Source: an uncultured Ellagibacter sp. (GTDB lineage: Bacteria; Actinomycetota; Coriobacteriia; Coriobacteriales; Eggerthellaceae). Taken from it: a DNA stretch of 64,000 bases. Both the position numbers and the translations under genes were made by a program. Below the pieces are notes generated by a model that ran no database searches, was not told the origin of the DNA, and saw nothing but the letters and a program-made list of their open reading frames with translations. Location: assembly GCF_934617235.1 (NCBI RefSeq), contig NZ_CAKTTZ010000003.1:1-64000 (forward strand), read 5' to 3'. Positions 9,144 to 17,410 of the stretch are shown here, one piece after another (within the stretch, counting starts at the first letter, position 1; each line of letters starts with the position of its first letter).

Positions 9144-9273
9144 GCCCGATGTGCGTAGGTTTTCGCGGAGCGAGCTCGGATGCCGATTAGTTGCCATATG
9201 CGTGACCTGGGCTTTTCTGATTCCGAAGCGCCTGCTGCGAAAGGCCCTACGCCAAAGCCTACGCACATCGGGC
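9144..9273. repeat. Intergenic palindromic element with 16-bp perfect arms
   Basis: Arms GCCCGATGTGCGTAGG (9144-9159) and its exact reverse complement (9258-9273) enclose about 98 bases. With one gap, matching continues outward into A5/T5 runs. It sits in the 513-base stretch between the TipAS regulator and the flavin oxidoreductase, where I find no convincing gene. Short open frames through it look like by-products of the repeat. The long spacing and A/T-flanked ends suggest a small non-autonomous mobile or interspersed element rather than a terminator. Confidence 0.6.
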
Positions 9274-9430
9274 ATTTTTCTTCATTGGCAGCGCATCGGA
9301 AGGTGCGGGGGCGCGGCGGAAGGGGCGGGGCGGCGGCATTGCGTGCCGCCGCGCGTATGGGAAGGTGGCGAGATTAACCAGCAGCCGGCGAAATTGGCCG
9401 GTTCCGGCGTTTTAGCTCGATGTCGCGCAC

Positions 9431-9540
9431 CGCGTGGAAGGCGCCACCTCAGCTGGCCAGCGTCGCGTGGTAGGCGCCATCCCAGCTGGCCAGCGCCGCG
9501 CGGCCAGCGCCAACCTAAATGTCGAGCGCCGCGTGGAAGG
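9431..9540. repeat. 33-bp degenerate tandem repeat at the 3' end of the flavin oxidoreductase gene
   Basis: Units start at 9431, 9464, 9497 and 9530 (period exactly 33). Each begins CGCGYGG and the first two share the core CAGCTGGCCAGCG. The last units overlap the end of the coding sequence. On the minus strand the copies would read AFHAALDI (real C-terminus), then AYHATLAS and AFHAVRDI beyond the stop. An 11-codon duplication of the gene's end has therefore occurred. Confidence 0.75.
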
Positions 9541-11464
9541 CCTCGTACACCGCAGTCGTGATATTGGAAGGCCGCACCGCGTCGCCGACGATGCGCACGA
9601 ACGGCGCCGCATCTCGCAGGGCGTCCACCGCATCGCTGCACGAGCGCTGGCCGATGGCGCAAATCACCGTGTCGCCAGGAACAAGGTGCTCCTCTCCATC
9701 CCCGTCCGCAACGACGAGCCCACCACGCTCCACGCGCACACCGCGGGCGTTCAGGCTGACGTCGATGCCCGCACGCTCGACCTCCGCAAGTAAGATGGGC
9801 CTATGGCGAATATTGGCGTCGATGGCAAGACCGTCACGCATCTCGACGATGTGCGCACGCCTACCGAGTCGCACCTGGTTGATCGCGCATTCGCAGCCCG
9901 TCAGCCCGCCGCCGAGGACGACGACCTCATCGCCTGGCTGCTCGCCTTCCAAGTACAGGTCGTCGATTGAGAGCACACGCGCGCCCTCTTCCACAGGAAG
10001 CGGCATCGGAATCGGCGCGGACCCCACGGCGACGATTACCGCATCGGCCGCAATCCTCTCCGCGAAGGCGGCATCGACCTCGGTATTCAGTCGAATGTCC
10101 ACGCCAAGGCGCTCAACCAAGCGCGCATAGGTACGCCCCAACTCGTACATATCGCGCTTGAAGGGCAGCGCTGCCTCAGTGCGCAGAATGCCGCCGAGCT
10201 CGCCCTCGCGCTCGCACAGGATGACATCATGCCCGCGGCGGGCAGCCGTCGCCGCGGCGACCATGCCGGCGATGCCGCCGCCCACGACGAGAACCTTGCG
10301 CAAACGGGAAGCCCGCGCGACGTCCATCCCCTCGAACTCGCGTCCGATAAGCGGATTCACCGCGCAGCGGCGCGTCTGCGTCACGGCACGCTCGGCCATG
10401 CAGACGTAGCAACGCAGACATTTCACCACGTCATCGCCGCGATTTGCCATCACCTTGGAAGGAAGCTCGGGGTCGGCCAGAAGCCCGCGCGCCATGGCGA
10501 CGGCGTCGGCCTGACCGCTCGCGACGATTTCCTCCATCTGCGCGGGGTCGGAAAGCCCGCCAATCGCCACGACGGGAATACTCACGTGCTTTTTGATCTC
10601 CGCCGCAAGATGCACGTTGCAACCGTGGTCGCGGAACATCGACGGGTGCGTGATCGAGAAGCCAAATTGATAGGACCCTGCCGAAACATGCATGAGGTCG
10701 ACCAGATCCTCGAGCGCATGGGCGATGCGGGCGCCCTCCTCCACATCGTAGCCGCCCTCGAAGAGCTCGGCGCCGCTTATGCGCAGCTCAATGGGGAATC
10801 CGGGGCCAACAGCGCTGCGCACCGAAGCGAGCACCTCGCGCGCAAAGCGGATGCGGTTCTCAAGCGGCCCGCCGTATTCGTCTTCGCGCTTATTGAAATA
10901 GGGGGAGAGGAACTGGTTGATCAGCCAGCCGTGACCCGCATGCACCATGACCATCTGGAAGCCGGCACGCTTCGCGAGCGCTGCCGCCTCACCATACGCC
11001 GCGACAATGCTCGCGATCTGCTCATGCGAAAGCGCGCGCACGGGCATGCCGTCGGGACGCACGCCGTCGGAAGGCCCCCACTGGCACAGATCGCCCTTCT
11101 TCTCCTTGTCGACCATGTAGGTGCCGGCATATTGGCCCGAGTGGGAAAGCTCGATAGACGCAACCGCGCCGTGACGCTTGATCGCATCGGCAAGATAGGT
11201 GAAAGCGCCAAGTTGACCTGGAGTTTTAAGGGACAGTCGCAGCATTTGCGAGCCGTCGGTTTTGGGATGGACCACAAGCTCACTCACGGTGACAACAGCC
11301 GCGCCGCCTTTCGCGCGCAGCTCGTAGAACCCCTGGGTGCGCGGCCCAGGCGTACCCTCTGCCGTGATATCGGTCGCACCCATCGGCGCAGATAGCATAC
11401 GGTTGCGAAGCGTCAGGCGTCCCACCGTAAGCGGCGCGCACAGATGCGGATAATCTCGCTTCAT
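9515..11464 (-). CDS. NADH:flavin oxidoreductase, 2,4-dienoyl-CoA/enoate reductase type
   Basis: 649 residues from the ATG at 11464 (AAGGGGAG upstream). Residues ~1-350 form an old-yellow-enzyme FMN barrel: NRMLSAPMGATD, HAGHGWLINQFLSP, and RISGAELFEGGYD. A [4Fe-4S] site follows (CLRCYVC, then C before AVNPLIGRE). The C-terminal ~270 residues carry FAD and NAD(P) Rossmann folds (VLVVGGGIAGMVAA, VVVLGGGLTGCECA). The layout matches FadH, enoate reductases and the bile-acid enzymes BaiCD/BaiH. It should reduce an activated C=C bond with NAD(P)H; the substrate cannot be read from sequence. The gene is monocistronic, and its 3' end is part of a 33-bp tandem repeat. Confidence 0.9.
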   Translation of the reverse strand: MKRDYPHLCAPLTVGRLTLRNRMLSAPMGATDITAEGTPGPRTQGFYELRAKGGAAVVTVSELVVHPKTDGSQMLRLSLKTPGQLGAFTYLADAIKRHGAVASIELSHSGQYAGTYMVDKEKKGDLCQWGPSDGVRPDGMPVRALSHEQIASIVAAYGEAAALAKRAGFQMVMVHAGHGWLINQFLSPYFNKREDEYGGPLENRIRFAREVLASVRSAVGPGFPIELRISGAELFEGGYDVEEGARIAHALEDLVDLMHVSAGSYQFGFSITHPSMFRDHGCNVHLAAEIKKHVSIPVVAIGGLSDPAQMEEIVASGQADAVAMARGLLADPELPSKVMANRGDDVVKCLRCYVCMAERAVTQTRRCAVNPLIGREFEGMDVARASRLRKVLVVGGGIAGMVAAATAARRGHDVILCEREGELGGILRTEAALPFKRDMYELGRTYARLVERLGVDIRLNTEVDAAFAERIAADAVIVAVGSAPIPMPLPVEEGARVLSIDDLYLEGEQPGDEVVVLGGGLTGCECAINQVRLGRRAHIVEMRDGLAIDANIRHRPILLAEVERAGIDVSLNARGVRVERGGLVVADGDGEEHLVPGDTVICAIGQRSCSDAVDALRDAAPFVRIVGDAVRPSNITTAVYEAFHAALDI

Positions 11465-11692
11465 CGAACTCCCCTTCTTATCAATAATCTCTCTCCGCCG
11501 CACATCTCGCGCGCCGCAGGCCGTGGTCACGGGTCGAAGGCCACGCTCGAAAGCCGCAGGCCACATCCCGCGGCCCGCAATCGCGCTCACAGGAAAAGCC
11601 CTCAGGCACCGGACGCACTAACGCCCGGCAGGCGTTGCGGCGGGCGCGGCGTCCACCCCCTTGCGGACGCCGCCTGTCAAGCACTGCGCAGT
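11465..11692. other. Intergenic GC-rich stretch between glmU and the flavin oxidoreductase gene
   Basis: 228 bases without a supportable gene. It holds the oxidoreductase ribosome site and repeated GCCGCAGGCC-like words. Downstream of glmU is an inverted repeat of GGCGTCC (about 11648-11675) that could act as a 3' hairpin, but no T-run follows it. Confidence 0.4.
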
Positions 11693-13060
11693 CTAGTTCG
11701 ACGGATGGTGCTTTTCAACCCAGCCTTCGTGGTTTTCCTGACGACCACGGGCGATGGCGAGCGCGCCGTCGGGAACATCCTTCGTGATGACGGAGCCCGC
11801 GGCAACAAGCGTATGCGCGCCCACGTTCACGGGGGCCACCATCATGGTGTCGCTGCCGATGAAGGCGCCGTCGCCGATGGTGGTCGGCCACTTCTTGGCG
11901 CCATCGTAGTTGCAGGTGATCGAGCCTGCGCCGACGTTCACGCCCTCGCCGAGCGTCGCGTCGCCGATGTAGCTTAGGTGCGGAACCTTGCTGCCGCGAC
12001 CGATCGTGGACTTCTTGATTTCCACATGCGTGCCGGCCTTCGCGCCCTCGCACAGGTGCGCGCCGGGACGCAGATACGCGCGCGGACCGCACGTGGCGCC
12101 GTCATCGATGCGCGCCTCGATTGCGACCGTTTCATCGACCGTGCAGCCCGAGCCGACGACCGTGTCGGTCAGGCGCGTGTTCGGCCCGATAACGGAGTCT
12201 TCGCCCACCTGGGTTTTCCCCAGAAGATACGTCTGCGCGAGCAGCTCCACGTCGGGCGCGATCTGCACGTCGGGTCCGATCCACACCTGAGTCGGGTCCC
12301 ACATGGTGACGCCCGCCGCCATATGCGCCTTGTTGATGCGTGCCTGCAGAGCGCCCGTCGCCGCAGCCAGCTGCACACGGGAGTTCACACCCAAGCACTC
12401 GGAAACATCGCTTGCGGGAAGCGCGAGCACATCGCGCCCGGCAGCGCGACAGATCTCGAGCACGTCGGTCAGATAGAACTCACCCTGTGCGTTGTCGCTT
12501 CCCACCTGCTCAAGCGCCTCGAAAAGCGCCTGCGCGTCAAAGCAGTAGAAGCCGGAATTGCATTCGGTGACGGCAGCCTCGGCGGCGTTCGCATCCTTCT
12601 GCTCGACGATACGCTCGACGCGCCCCTCGCCGTCGCGGATGATGCGCCCGTAGCCGAACGGGTCGTCGAGCTCCATGGTGAGCACCACGACCGCCGCGTT
12701 CGAGCGGGTGCGCATATCGGCGAGCTCACGGATGGTATCGGGTGTGATAAGCGGGCAGTCGCCCGAGAGCACGAGCAGCGAGCCATCGAAGCCGGCAAGC
12801 GCGTCCTTGCAGGTGAGCACCGCATCCGCCGTGCCGCGCTGCGCCTTCTGCACGACGACCTCGGTGTCGGACACCAAAGGCTCCACGATATCGCGGGCGT
12901 GTCCCACTACCGACACGATGCGATCGGCGCCCGCCTTGCGCGCAGCGTCAACGACCCAGCGAACGAGCGGCTTGCCGAGGATCTCGTGCGCGACCTTAGG
13001 TTTCTTCGACTTCATACGAGTTCCCGCACCAGCTGCGAGCACGATGGCGGCAGTATCCAT
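11693..13060 (-). CDS. glmU: Bifunctional N-acetylglucosamine-1-phosphate uridyltransferase / glucosamine-1-phosphate acetyltransferase
   Basis: 455 residues, standard GlmU length. The enzyme makes UDP-GlcNAc in two cytoplasmic steps for peptidoglycan and wall polymers. The N-terminal pyrophosphorylase shows LAAGAGTRMKS, QRGTADAVLTC, SGDCPLI and GYGRIIRD. The C-terminal left-handed beta-helix shows hexapeptide repeats and the acetyltransferase segments RPGAHLCEGAKAGTHVEIKK and NVGAGSITCNYDGAKK. The ATG at 13060 has GGAAGG upstream. A TATACT hexamer at 13099-13104 (minus strand) is a possible -10 box. Confidence 0.97.
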   Translation of the reverse strand: MDTAAIVLAAGAGTRMKSKKPKVAHEILGKPLVRWVVDAARKAGADRIVSVVGHARDIVEPLVSDTEVVVQKAQRGTADAVLTCKDALAGFDGSLLVLSGDCPLITPDTIRELADMRTRSNAAVVVLTMELDDPFGYGRIIRDGEGRVERIVEQKDANAAEAAVTECNSGFYCFDAQALFEALEQVGSDNAQGEFYLTDVLEICRAAGRDVLALPASDVSECLGVNSRVQLAAATGALQARINKAHMAAGVTMWDPTQVWIGPDVQIAPDVELLAQTYLLGKTQVGEDSVIGPNTRLTDTVVGSGCTVDETVAIEARIDDGATCGPRAYLRPGAHLCEGAKAGTHVEIKKSTIGRGSKVPHLSYIGDATLGEGVNVGAGSITCNYDGAKKWPTTIGDGAFIGSDTMMVAPVNVGAHTLVAAGSVITKDVPDGALAIARGRQENHEGWVEKHHPSN

Positions 13061-13260
13061 TGAAACGACCTTCCGATTGATTGAAAAATGCCAGGAAAAG
13101 TATAGCGCAACCCGAAACTGACACGTTCCTGCAGGCGGCGGGCTCATCGGTATACCATCATCCACCATCGCTCATCGAGCAAAACGGCCGCTTGCGCGCA
13201 CCCGGCGCTTCGCCAGGCTAGCCCGAATGCATCTTGGGTGGTATCATATCCGTCGAAGGG

Positions 13261-13402
13261 CCGGGGCATTATGCCCTCTTCTGCAACCCTTCCCTTTCCG
13301 CTTTGCAACGCGCGGGGGCGCGACATTCTGCTTGCAAAGAATCAACAAGACGAGAATGCCATAGCACGAAGGCGAATTCGGATCGCCCGAACGCAATCGA
13401 TT
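13261..13402 (+). promoter_or_regulatory. Structured 5' leader candidate of the molybdoenzyme operon
   Basis: There is no gene between glmU (start 13060, leftward) and the molybdoenzyme (13497, rightward). The plus strand of this region folds readily: GGGCAT/ATGCCC near 13264-13275; CTTTGCAA/TTGCAAAG arms (13311-13318, 13332-13339) around an inner CGCGC-GGGG-GCGCG hairpin; and GGCGA/TCGCC at 13371-13387. It ends at a terminator (13403-13436). This layout fits a riboswitch or attenuator, but no known class was recognised, and I find no convincing -35/-10 pair. Confidence 0.4.
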
Positions 13403-13436
13403 GAAAAACCTTGTGGGAGACGCAAGGTTGTTTTTT
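13403..13436 (+). terminator. Bidirectional intrinsic terminator in the molybdoenzyme leader
   Basis: A 9-bp stem (AACCTTGTG at 13407-13415 with CGCAAGGTT at 13421-13429, one U-G pair), a 5-base loop and a T6 run at 13431-13436 form a textbook terminator. The other strand also has T5 after the stem. No plus-strand gene lies upstream for it to terminate, so it probably acts within the leader of the operon starting at 13497. Confidence 0.75.
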
Positions 13437-13496
13437 GCGCGCTCGTTCGCGCGTCCGACACACCGCATCGCACTGTGGCCTACGAGGTGGAATCAA

Positions 13497-15893
13497 ATGG
13501 AAGAAACGAAGCACTGCCTGACCAGGAGGTCGTTCATCCAGGGAACAGCAGCTATCGGCGCCCTTGCGGCGCTCACCGGATGCACATCCGAATCCCTTGC
13601 CAAATCAGACGGAAGCGACGCCAAGGAGCCCGTCACCGAAGTGCGGCATTCCTATTGCCAGATGTGCGGACCGACCCGTTCGGGCTGCTCAACGCTGTGC
13701 TACATCAAAGACGGCCGCTGGACCAACGTGGAAGGCAACCCCGTCGCCGGCAACAACTGGGGCAGAGGCTCGCGCTCCCTGTGCGCAAAGGGCCAGGCGG
13801 CCATGCAGACCATCTACGACCCCACGCGCCTTCTGTACCCGATGCGCCGCACCGGCAAGAAGGGCGAGGGCAAGTTCGAGCGCTGCACCTGGGACGAAGG
13901 CATCAAGGCGCTCGCCGACAAGCTCAAAGAGCTCAAAGACGCTGGAACCCCCGAGGCATTCGGCGTGCTCTCCCCTCAGTTCTGGCCGGTGCTTGCCCAG
14001 ATGGGCCGCCGATTCATGAACGTCTACGGCACCCCGAACTACCTGCACAGCGCCATTTGCGCATCTCAGCGAGCAGCCTCCAAGCGCATCTCCATCGGCG
14101 CAGGCGCAAACTGCTATCCCGGCCAGCTCGACAAGACCGAGCTTCTGGTCATCTGGGGAGCCAACCCGGAGAACTCCGAGGTCAACCAAGGGAAACCCGC
14201 GCGCATCGTCGAGGCCAAGAAACGCGGCATGCAGCTCATCGACATCCGTCCGATGATGGATCAGCTCACGTCGAAGGCCGACATCTGGATGCCGATCCGC
14301 CCCGGCACCGACGGCGCACTTGCGCTCGCCTTCTTGAACATCATCATCGGCGAGGACCTTTTCGACCACGACTTCGTCGAGAACTGGTGCTCGGGCTTCG
14401 ACAAGCTCGCCGAACACGTGAAGCAGTTCACCCCCGAATGGGCGGCTGAGATCTGCGGAATCGACGCCGACGTCATCCGCAATGTCGCTCGCACCATGGG
14501 AACCACCAAGCCCATGGGCATCCTCTACGGCAATGGCATCGGCGACCAGCAAAACGACGGCAACTGGGAAACCATCTCCGTGTGCCTCATCGAGGCCATC
14601 ACCGGCAACCTCGACATTGCGGGCGGCGGCGGAGCTGGCATGGTCGCCCCGCCGAGCCTCATCAAGACGAGCGCCATCAACATCCTCGCCGATCGCATGC
14701 CGATGAGCGAGCAAGACGAGGCAAACGGCTACGCTGCTGGCATATCGGCCCTGGTCGCCCCCGAGTTCCCGCGCTGGTACCAGACTCCTCAGACCACCGA
14801 GTCGGGCGGGTCGTCGGCGTACTACAAGGGCCTTATGAGCATCCTCACCGAGAAGCCTTACGCCCTTCGCGTCGTGCTTGCGCAGGGAACCAACCCCTTC
14901 GGCGCCACGCGCCAGCCCAAAAAGATCGCCGAAGCGCTCGAGAAGCTCGAGTTCTACTTCGTGGTCGACACGCACTGGAATTCCTCGTGCGACTACGCCG
15001 ACTACGTGCTTCCCGCCTGCATCCAGTACGAAGCGGGCCTGCAGTTCGCCACGAAGAACTCCGCCGCCGGCACCTTCATCGGCTTCAACCAGCAAATCGC
15101 CGAGCCCATGGGAGAATCGCGCTCGGACTGGAATTTCTGGCTCGATTTGGCCGTGGAAATGGGCTACGGCGACGATTTCTGGGGCGGCGACATGGACGAG
15201 TGCCTGCGCGAACAGCTGAAAGGCTCGGGCATCACCCTCGAAGAGCTGCGTGAGGCGAACGGCGGCATCTTCGTCGAGCGCACCGACGGCGCGAAGCCGA
15301 GCGAGCCTACCTACCAGAACTACGAGAAGCTCTTCGCCCAGCTCCCGGGCGGCAAGGTGCAGTGCTACAACGAGTGGATCGGCGGCAAGCCGAACTGCAT
15401 GGATACGGGCACGCTGGAGTTCCTCCCCGTTTACTCCGGGCCTCCCGAGGGCATCGCGGAAACCCCGGAGCTCACCGAGGAGTACCCGCTCATCATCACC
15501 GACGTCCATGCGTACCGCCTCTGCGAGCACAGCTACTTCGTCGGCATTCCCTACCTGCGCGAGAAGCAGCCCTACCCCTGGGTGCGCATCAACCCCAAGA
15601 CCGCCGAGAAATACGGCATCGCCGACGGCGACTGGGTGAAGATCGAGTCGCCCCACGGCTGGGTCAAGCTCAAAGCGGAATACTTCGAAGGCCTTTCCCC
15701 CGAAGTGCTCATGGCGCGGCGCGGCTGGTGGCAAGCATGCGATGAGCTGGGGCTTCCCGGATACAGCAGCTTCGACGGCGGCGGAGACACCACCGTTTTG
15801 TACAACTCCGACATCGACAAGTTCGATGCCTTCCATTCGGCGATGTCCAAGCAGACGCTCGTCAAGATCAGCAAGACCGAGGGGGATGAATAA
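13497..15893 (+). CDS. Tat-exported molybdopterin oxidoreductase, catalytic subunit (DMSO reductase superfamily)
   Basis: 798 residues from the ATG at 13497 (GAGGTGG upstream); a longer frame to 13401 lacks a ribosome site. A twin-arginine signal (TRRSFIQG, residues 9-16) runs into a lipobox-like LTGC with Cys29, so the enzyme may be a Tat lipoprotein. A [4Fe-4S] site uses Cys54, Cys57, nearby Cys64/Cys68 and Cys96. Cys188 in HSAICASQ lies where the Mo/W ligand is expected. Later motifs include WGANPENS and the C-terminal cofactor domain (VRINPKTAEKYGIADGDWVK). It resembles the acetylene hydratase / catechol dehydroxylase / polysulfide reductase branch common in Eggerthellaceae. The substrate is unknown. 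It heads an operon with FeS and TorD genes, and no membrane-anchor gene is present. Confidence 0.9.
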   Translation: MEETKHCLTRRSFIQGTAAIGALAALTGCTSESLAKSDGSDAKEPVTEVRHSYCQMCGPTRSGCSTLCYIKDGRWTNVEGNPVAGNNWGRGSRSLCAKGQAAMQTIYDPTRLLYPMRRTGKKGEGKFERCTWDEGIKALADKLKELKDAGTPEAFGVLSPQFWPVLAQMGRRFMNVYGTPNYLHSAICASQRAASKRISIGAGANCYPGQLDKTELLVIWGANPENSEVNQGKPARIVEAKKRGMQLIDIRPMMDQLTSKADIWMPIRPGTDGALALAFLNIIIGEDLFDHDFVENWCSGFDKLAEHVKQFTPEWAAEICGIDADVIRNVARTMGTTKPMGILYGNGIGDQQNDGNWETISVCLIEAITGNLDIAGGGGAGMVAPPSLIKTSAINILADRMPMSEQDEANGYAAGISALVAPEFPRWYQTPQTTESGGSSAYYKGLMSILTEKPYALRVVLAQGTNPFGATRQPKKIAEALEKLEFYFVVDTHWNSSCDYADYVLPACIQYEAGLQFATKNSAAGTFIGFNQQIAEPMGESRSDWNFWLDLAVEMGYGDDFWGGDMDECLREQLKGSGITLEELREANGGIFVERTDGAKPSEPTYQNYEKLFAQLPGGKVQCYNEWIGGKPNCMDTGTLEFLPVYSGPPEGIAETPELTEEYPLIITDVHAYRLCEHSYFVGIPYLREKQPYPWVRINPKTAEKYGIADGDWVKIESPHGWVKLKAEYFEGLSPEVLMARRGWWQACDELGLPGYSSFDGGGDTTVLYNSDIDKFDAFHSAMSKQTLVKISKTEGDE

Positions 15894-15895
15894 CC

Positions 15896-16522
15896 ATGGC
15901 AACGCAATACGGCTTCCATGTCGATTCCGAGAAGTGCATCAAGTGCTGGGCATGCGAAATCGCGTGCAAGCAGTGGAACGGCATCAAGGCGGGAGGCGCT
16001 GCCCGACGCAAGGTGCACGAGTTTACTGAAGGCGAGTTTCCGCAGGTGAAACGCACGTTTATCTCGATTGCCTGCCTGCAGTGCGCCGACGCCCCCTGCG
16101 CGAAGGCGTGCTCGACCAAGGCGCTCACCAAGCAAGAGGACACCGGCATCATAACCGTCGACAAGACGAAGTGCACCGGATGCAAGGCGTGCCTTGAAGC
16201 CTGCCCCTTCGACATTCCCGATTTCTCCGACGACGGCGCAGAAATCTGCGACTGCTGTCTGGGCGCCGGGGTCGAACCGGGGGCATCCCCCCATTGCGTG
16301 ACCGCCTGCCCGACCAAGGCCCTCACGTACGGCGTCGCAAGCGATGAGGTAAAGGCGGAGAGCGGCAAGACCGCACAGGAGCTTCTCTCCCTGCCACTTC
16401 AGGAGGAAAACCCCGCCTACGACGAGCTTGTAACTGAAGCCACCGTCGTGAAGACCCCCGACGACCTCAAATCCGAGGAAGAAGGGTCGGGCACGAAAGC
16501 CGTCGACAGCAACGGCTGCTAG
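15896..16522 (+). CDS. Four-cluster [4Fe-4S] electron-transfer subunit (DmsB/PhsB type)
   Basis: 208 residues, starting two bases after the catalytic subunit stop with GAGGGGGA overlapping the end of that gene. It has four Cys clusters typical of DmsB/NrfC proteins: CIKCWACEIAC, CLQCADAPCAKAC, CTGCKACLEAC, and CDCC...HCVTAC. No signal peptide is visible, as expected for a subunit co-exported with its Tat-bearing partner. It would pass electrons between a membrane donor and the molybdenum centre. The C-terminal ~45 residues are acidic and variable. Confidence 0.93.
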   Translation: MATQYGFHVDSEKCIKCWACEIACKQWNGIKAGGAARRKVHEFTEGEFPQVKRTFISIACLQCADAPCAKACSTKALTKQEDTGIITVDKTKCTGCKACLEACPFDIPDFSDDGAEICDCCLGAGVEPGASPHCVTACPTKALTYGVASDEVKAESGKTAQELLSLPLQEENPAYDELVTEATVVKTPDDLKSEEEGSGTKAVDSNGC

Positions 16523-16611
16523 CCTTCCCCATGCGCCCGGTGCCTAGCGGCGAAAACGCCAACGCGCCGGGCGCATTGCCCGAACCTGAGAGCCACCGAA
16601 CCGGAGATTCC

Positions 16612-17247
16612 ATGACCGACAACCCCACGACAAACGACACGAACACGCTACCCCGCGACCGCGCTTCGATCTATCGCCTGTTCTCTGGGCTTCTGATGCA
16701 AGAACCCTCCGCCGAGTTCTTGGCGCAGGCGGCAAAACTCGCCCCCGCCATCCAAGGTGAGCTGGGGGAATACTTCACGACGCTCAACGGTTGCGACATC
16801 GAGCGAGCCCGCGCCGATGCGGCATCCGACTTCGCGGCGCTTCTGCTCAACATGTCGCCGAACCCTGTGATCGCCTACGAGTCGGTCTACACGAGCGAAG
16901 AGGGGCTTTTGATGCAGGACGCGCGCGACGATGTGCGCGCACAATACCGCGCTTGCGGGTTCGCGCTCGATGAGGGTATCTCGCTTCCCGAAGATCACCT
17001 GAGCTTCGAGCTCGAGTTCATGGCGCTTCTCTGCGAACGCGAGGCATCGTGTGAAGACGCGATCGATGCGCAGGGGCTTGGCGAGGCGCGCGCCATCGAG
17101 CAGCGCTTCCTTAGCGAGCACCTGCTTGCATGGGCGCCCGATTTCTGCCGCAACCTGCACGAACGCGCACGATGCGGGCTCTATCGGGGCCTTGCGAGCT
17201 CGCTTTCGCAATTCCTCGACCTCGAACGGGAAGAGTTCGACCTCTAG
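16612..17247 (+). CDS. TorD/NarJ-family chaperone for the molybdoenzyme
   Basis: 211 residues from the ATG at 16612, which has GGAG 7 bases upstream; the frame reaches back to 16531 without a ribosome site. It is an all-helical acidic protein with the family's hallmarks: ASIYRLFSGLLMQEPS at the start, a central YESVYTSEEGLLMQ, DHLSFELEFMALL, and a C-terminal region ending in LSQFLDLE. TorD-type chaperones bind the Tat signal and help cofactor insertion before export. Its place directly after the catalytic and FeS genes fits a dedicated chaperone. Confidence 0.85.
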   Translation: MTDNPTTNDTNTLPRDRASIYRLFSGLLMQEPSAEFLAQAAKLAPAIQGELGEYFTTLNGCDIERARADAASDFAALLLNMSPNPVIAYESVYTSEEGLLMQDARDDVRAQYRACGFALDEGISLPEDHLSFELEFMALLCEREASCEDAIDAQGLGEARAIEQRFLSEHLLAWAPDFCRNLHERARCGLYRGLASSLSQFLDLEREEFDL

Positions 17248-17410
17248 TCGGGACGCGCAGGGGCGAAATCGGCGGGGACGCGTTACGCCTGCAGGACGCA
17301 CTTCCATACGCACCCGTTCAGGAGTGCGAAATGCGAGAGCTCGAGAACACGGGCGGCCAAGTTCAAGCGCCCCGCGGCGGCGCCCGCATCCGAACGCCGC
17401 CGCGCCCGGG

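Noticed and set aside
9068..9268. Possible 66-residue protein through the palindromic element
   Set aside because: Both ends derive from the inverted arms, so the frame is a by-product of the repeat; no ribosome site.
9431..9540. CRISPR-like array (regular 33-bp units)
   Set aside because: Units are contiguous without unique spacers and overlap a gene end; it is a tandem repeat.
11640..11680. Intrinsic terminator of glmU
   Set aside because: A GGCGTCC stem is present but no T-run follows, so I listed it only as part of the intergenic region.
13689..15902. 737-codon minus-strand frame opposite the molybdoenzyme
   Set aside because: Antisense shadow of a clearly conserved gene; the protein is an Ala/Val/Asp/His-rich artefact of GC-rich codons.
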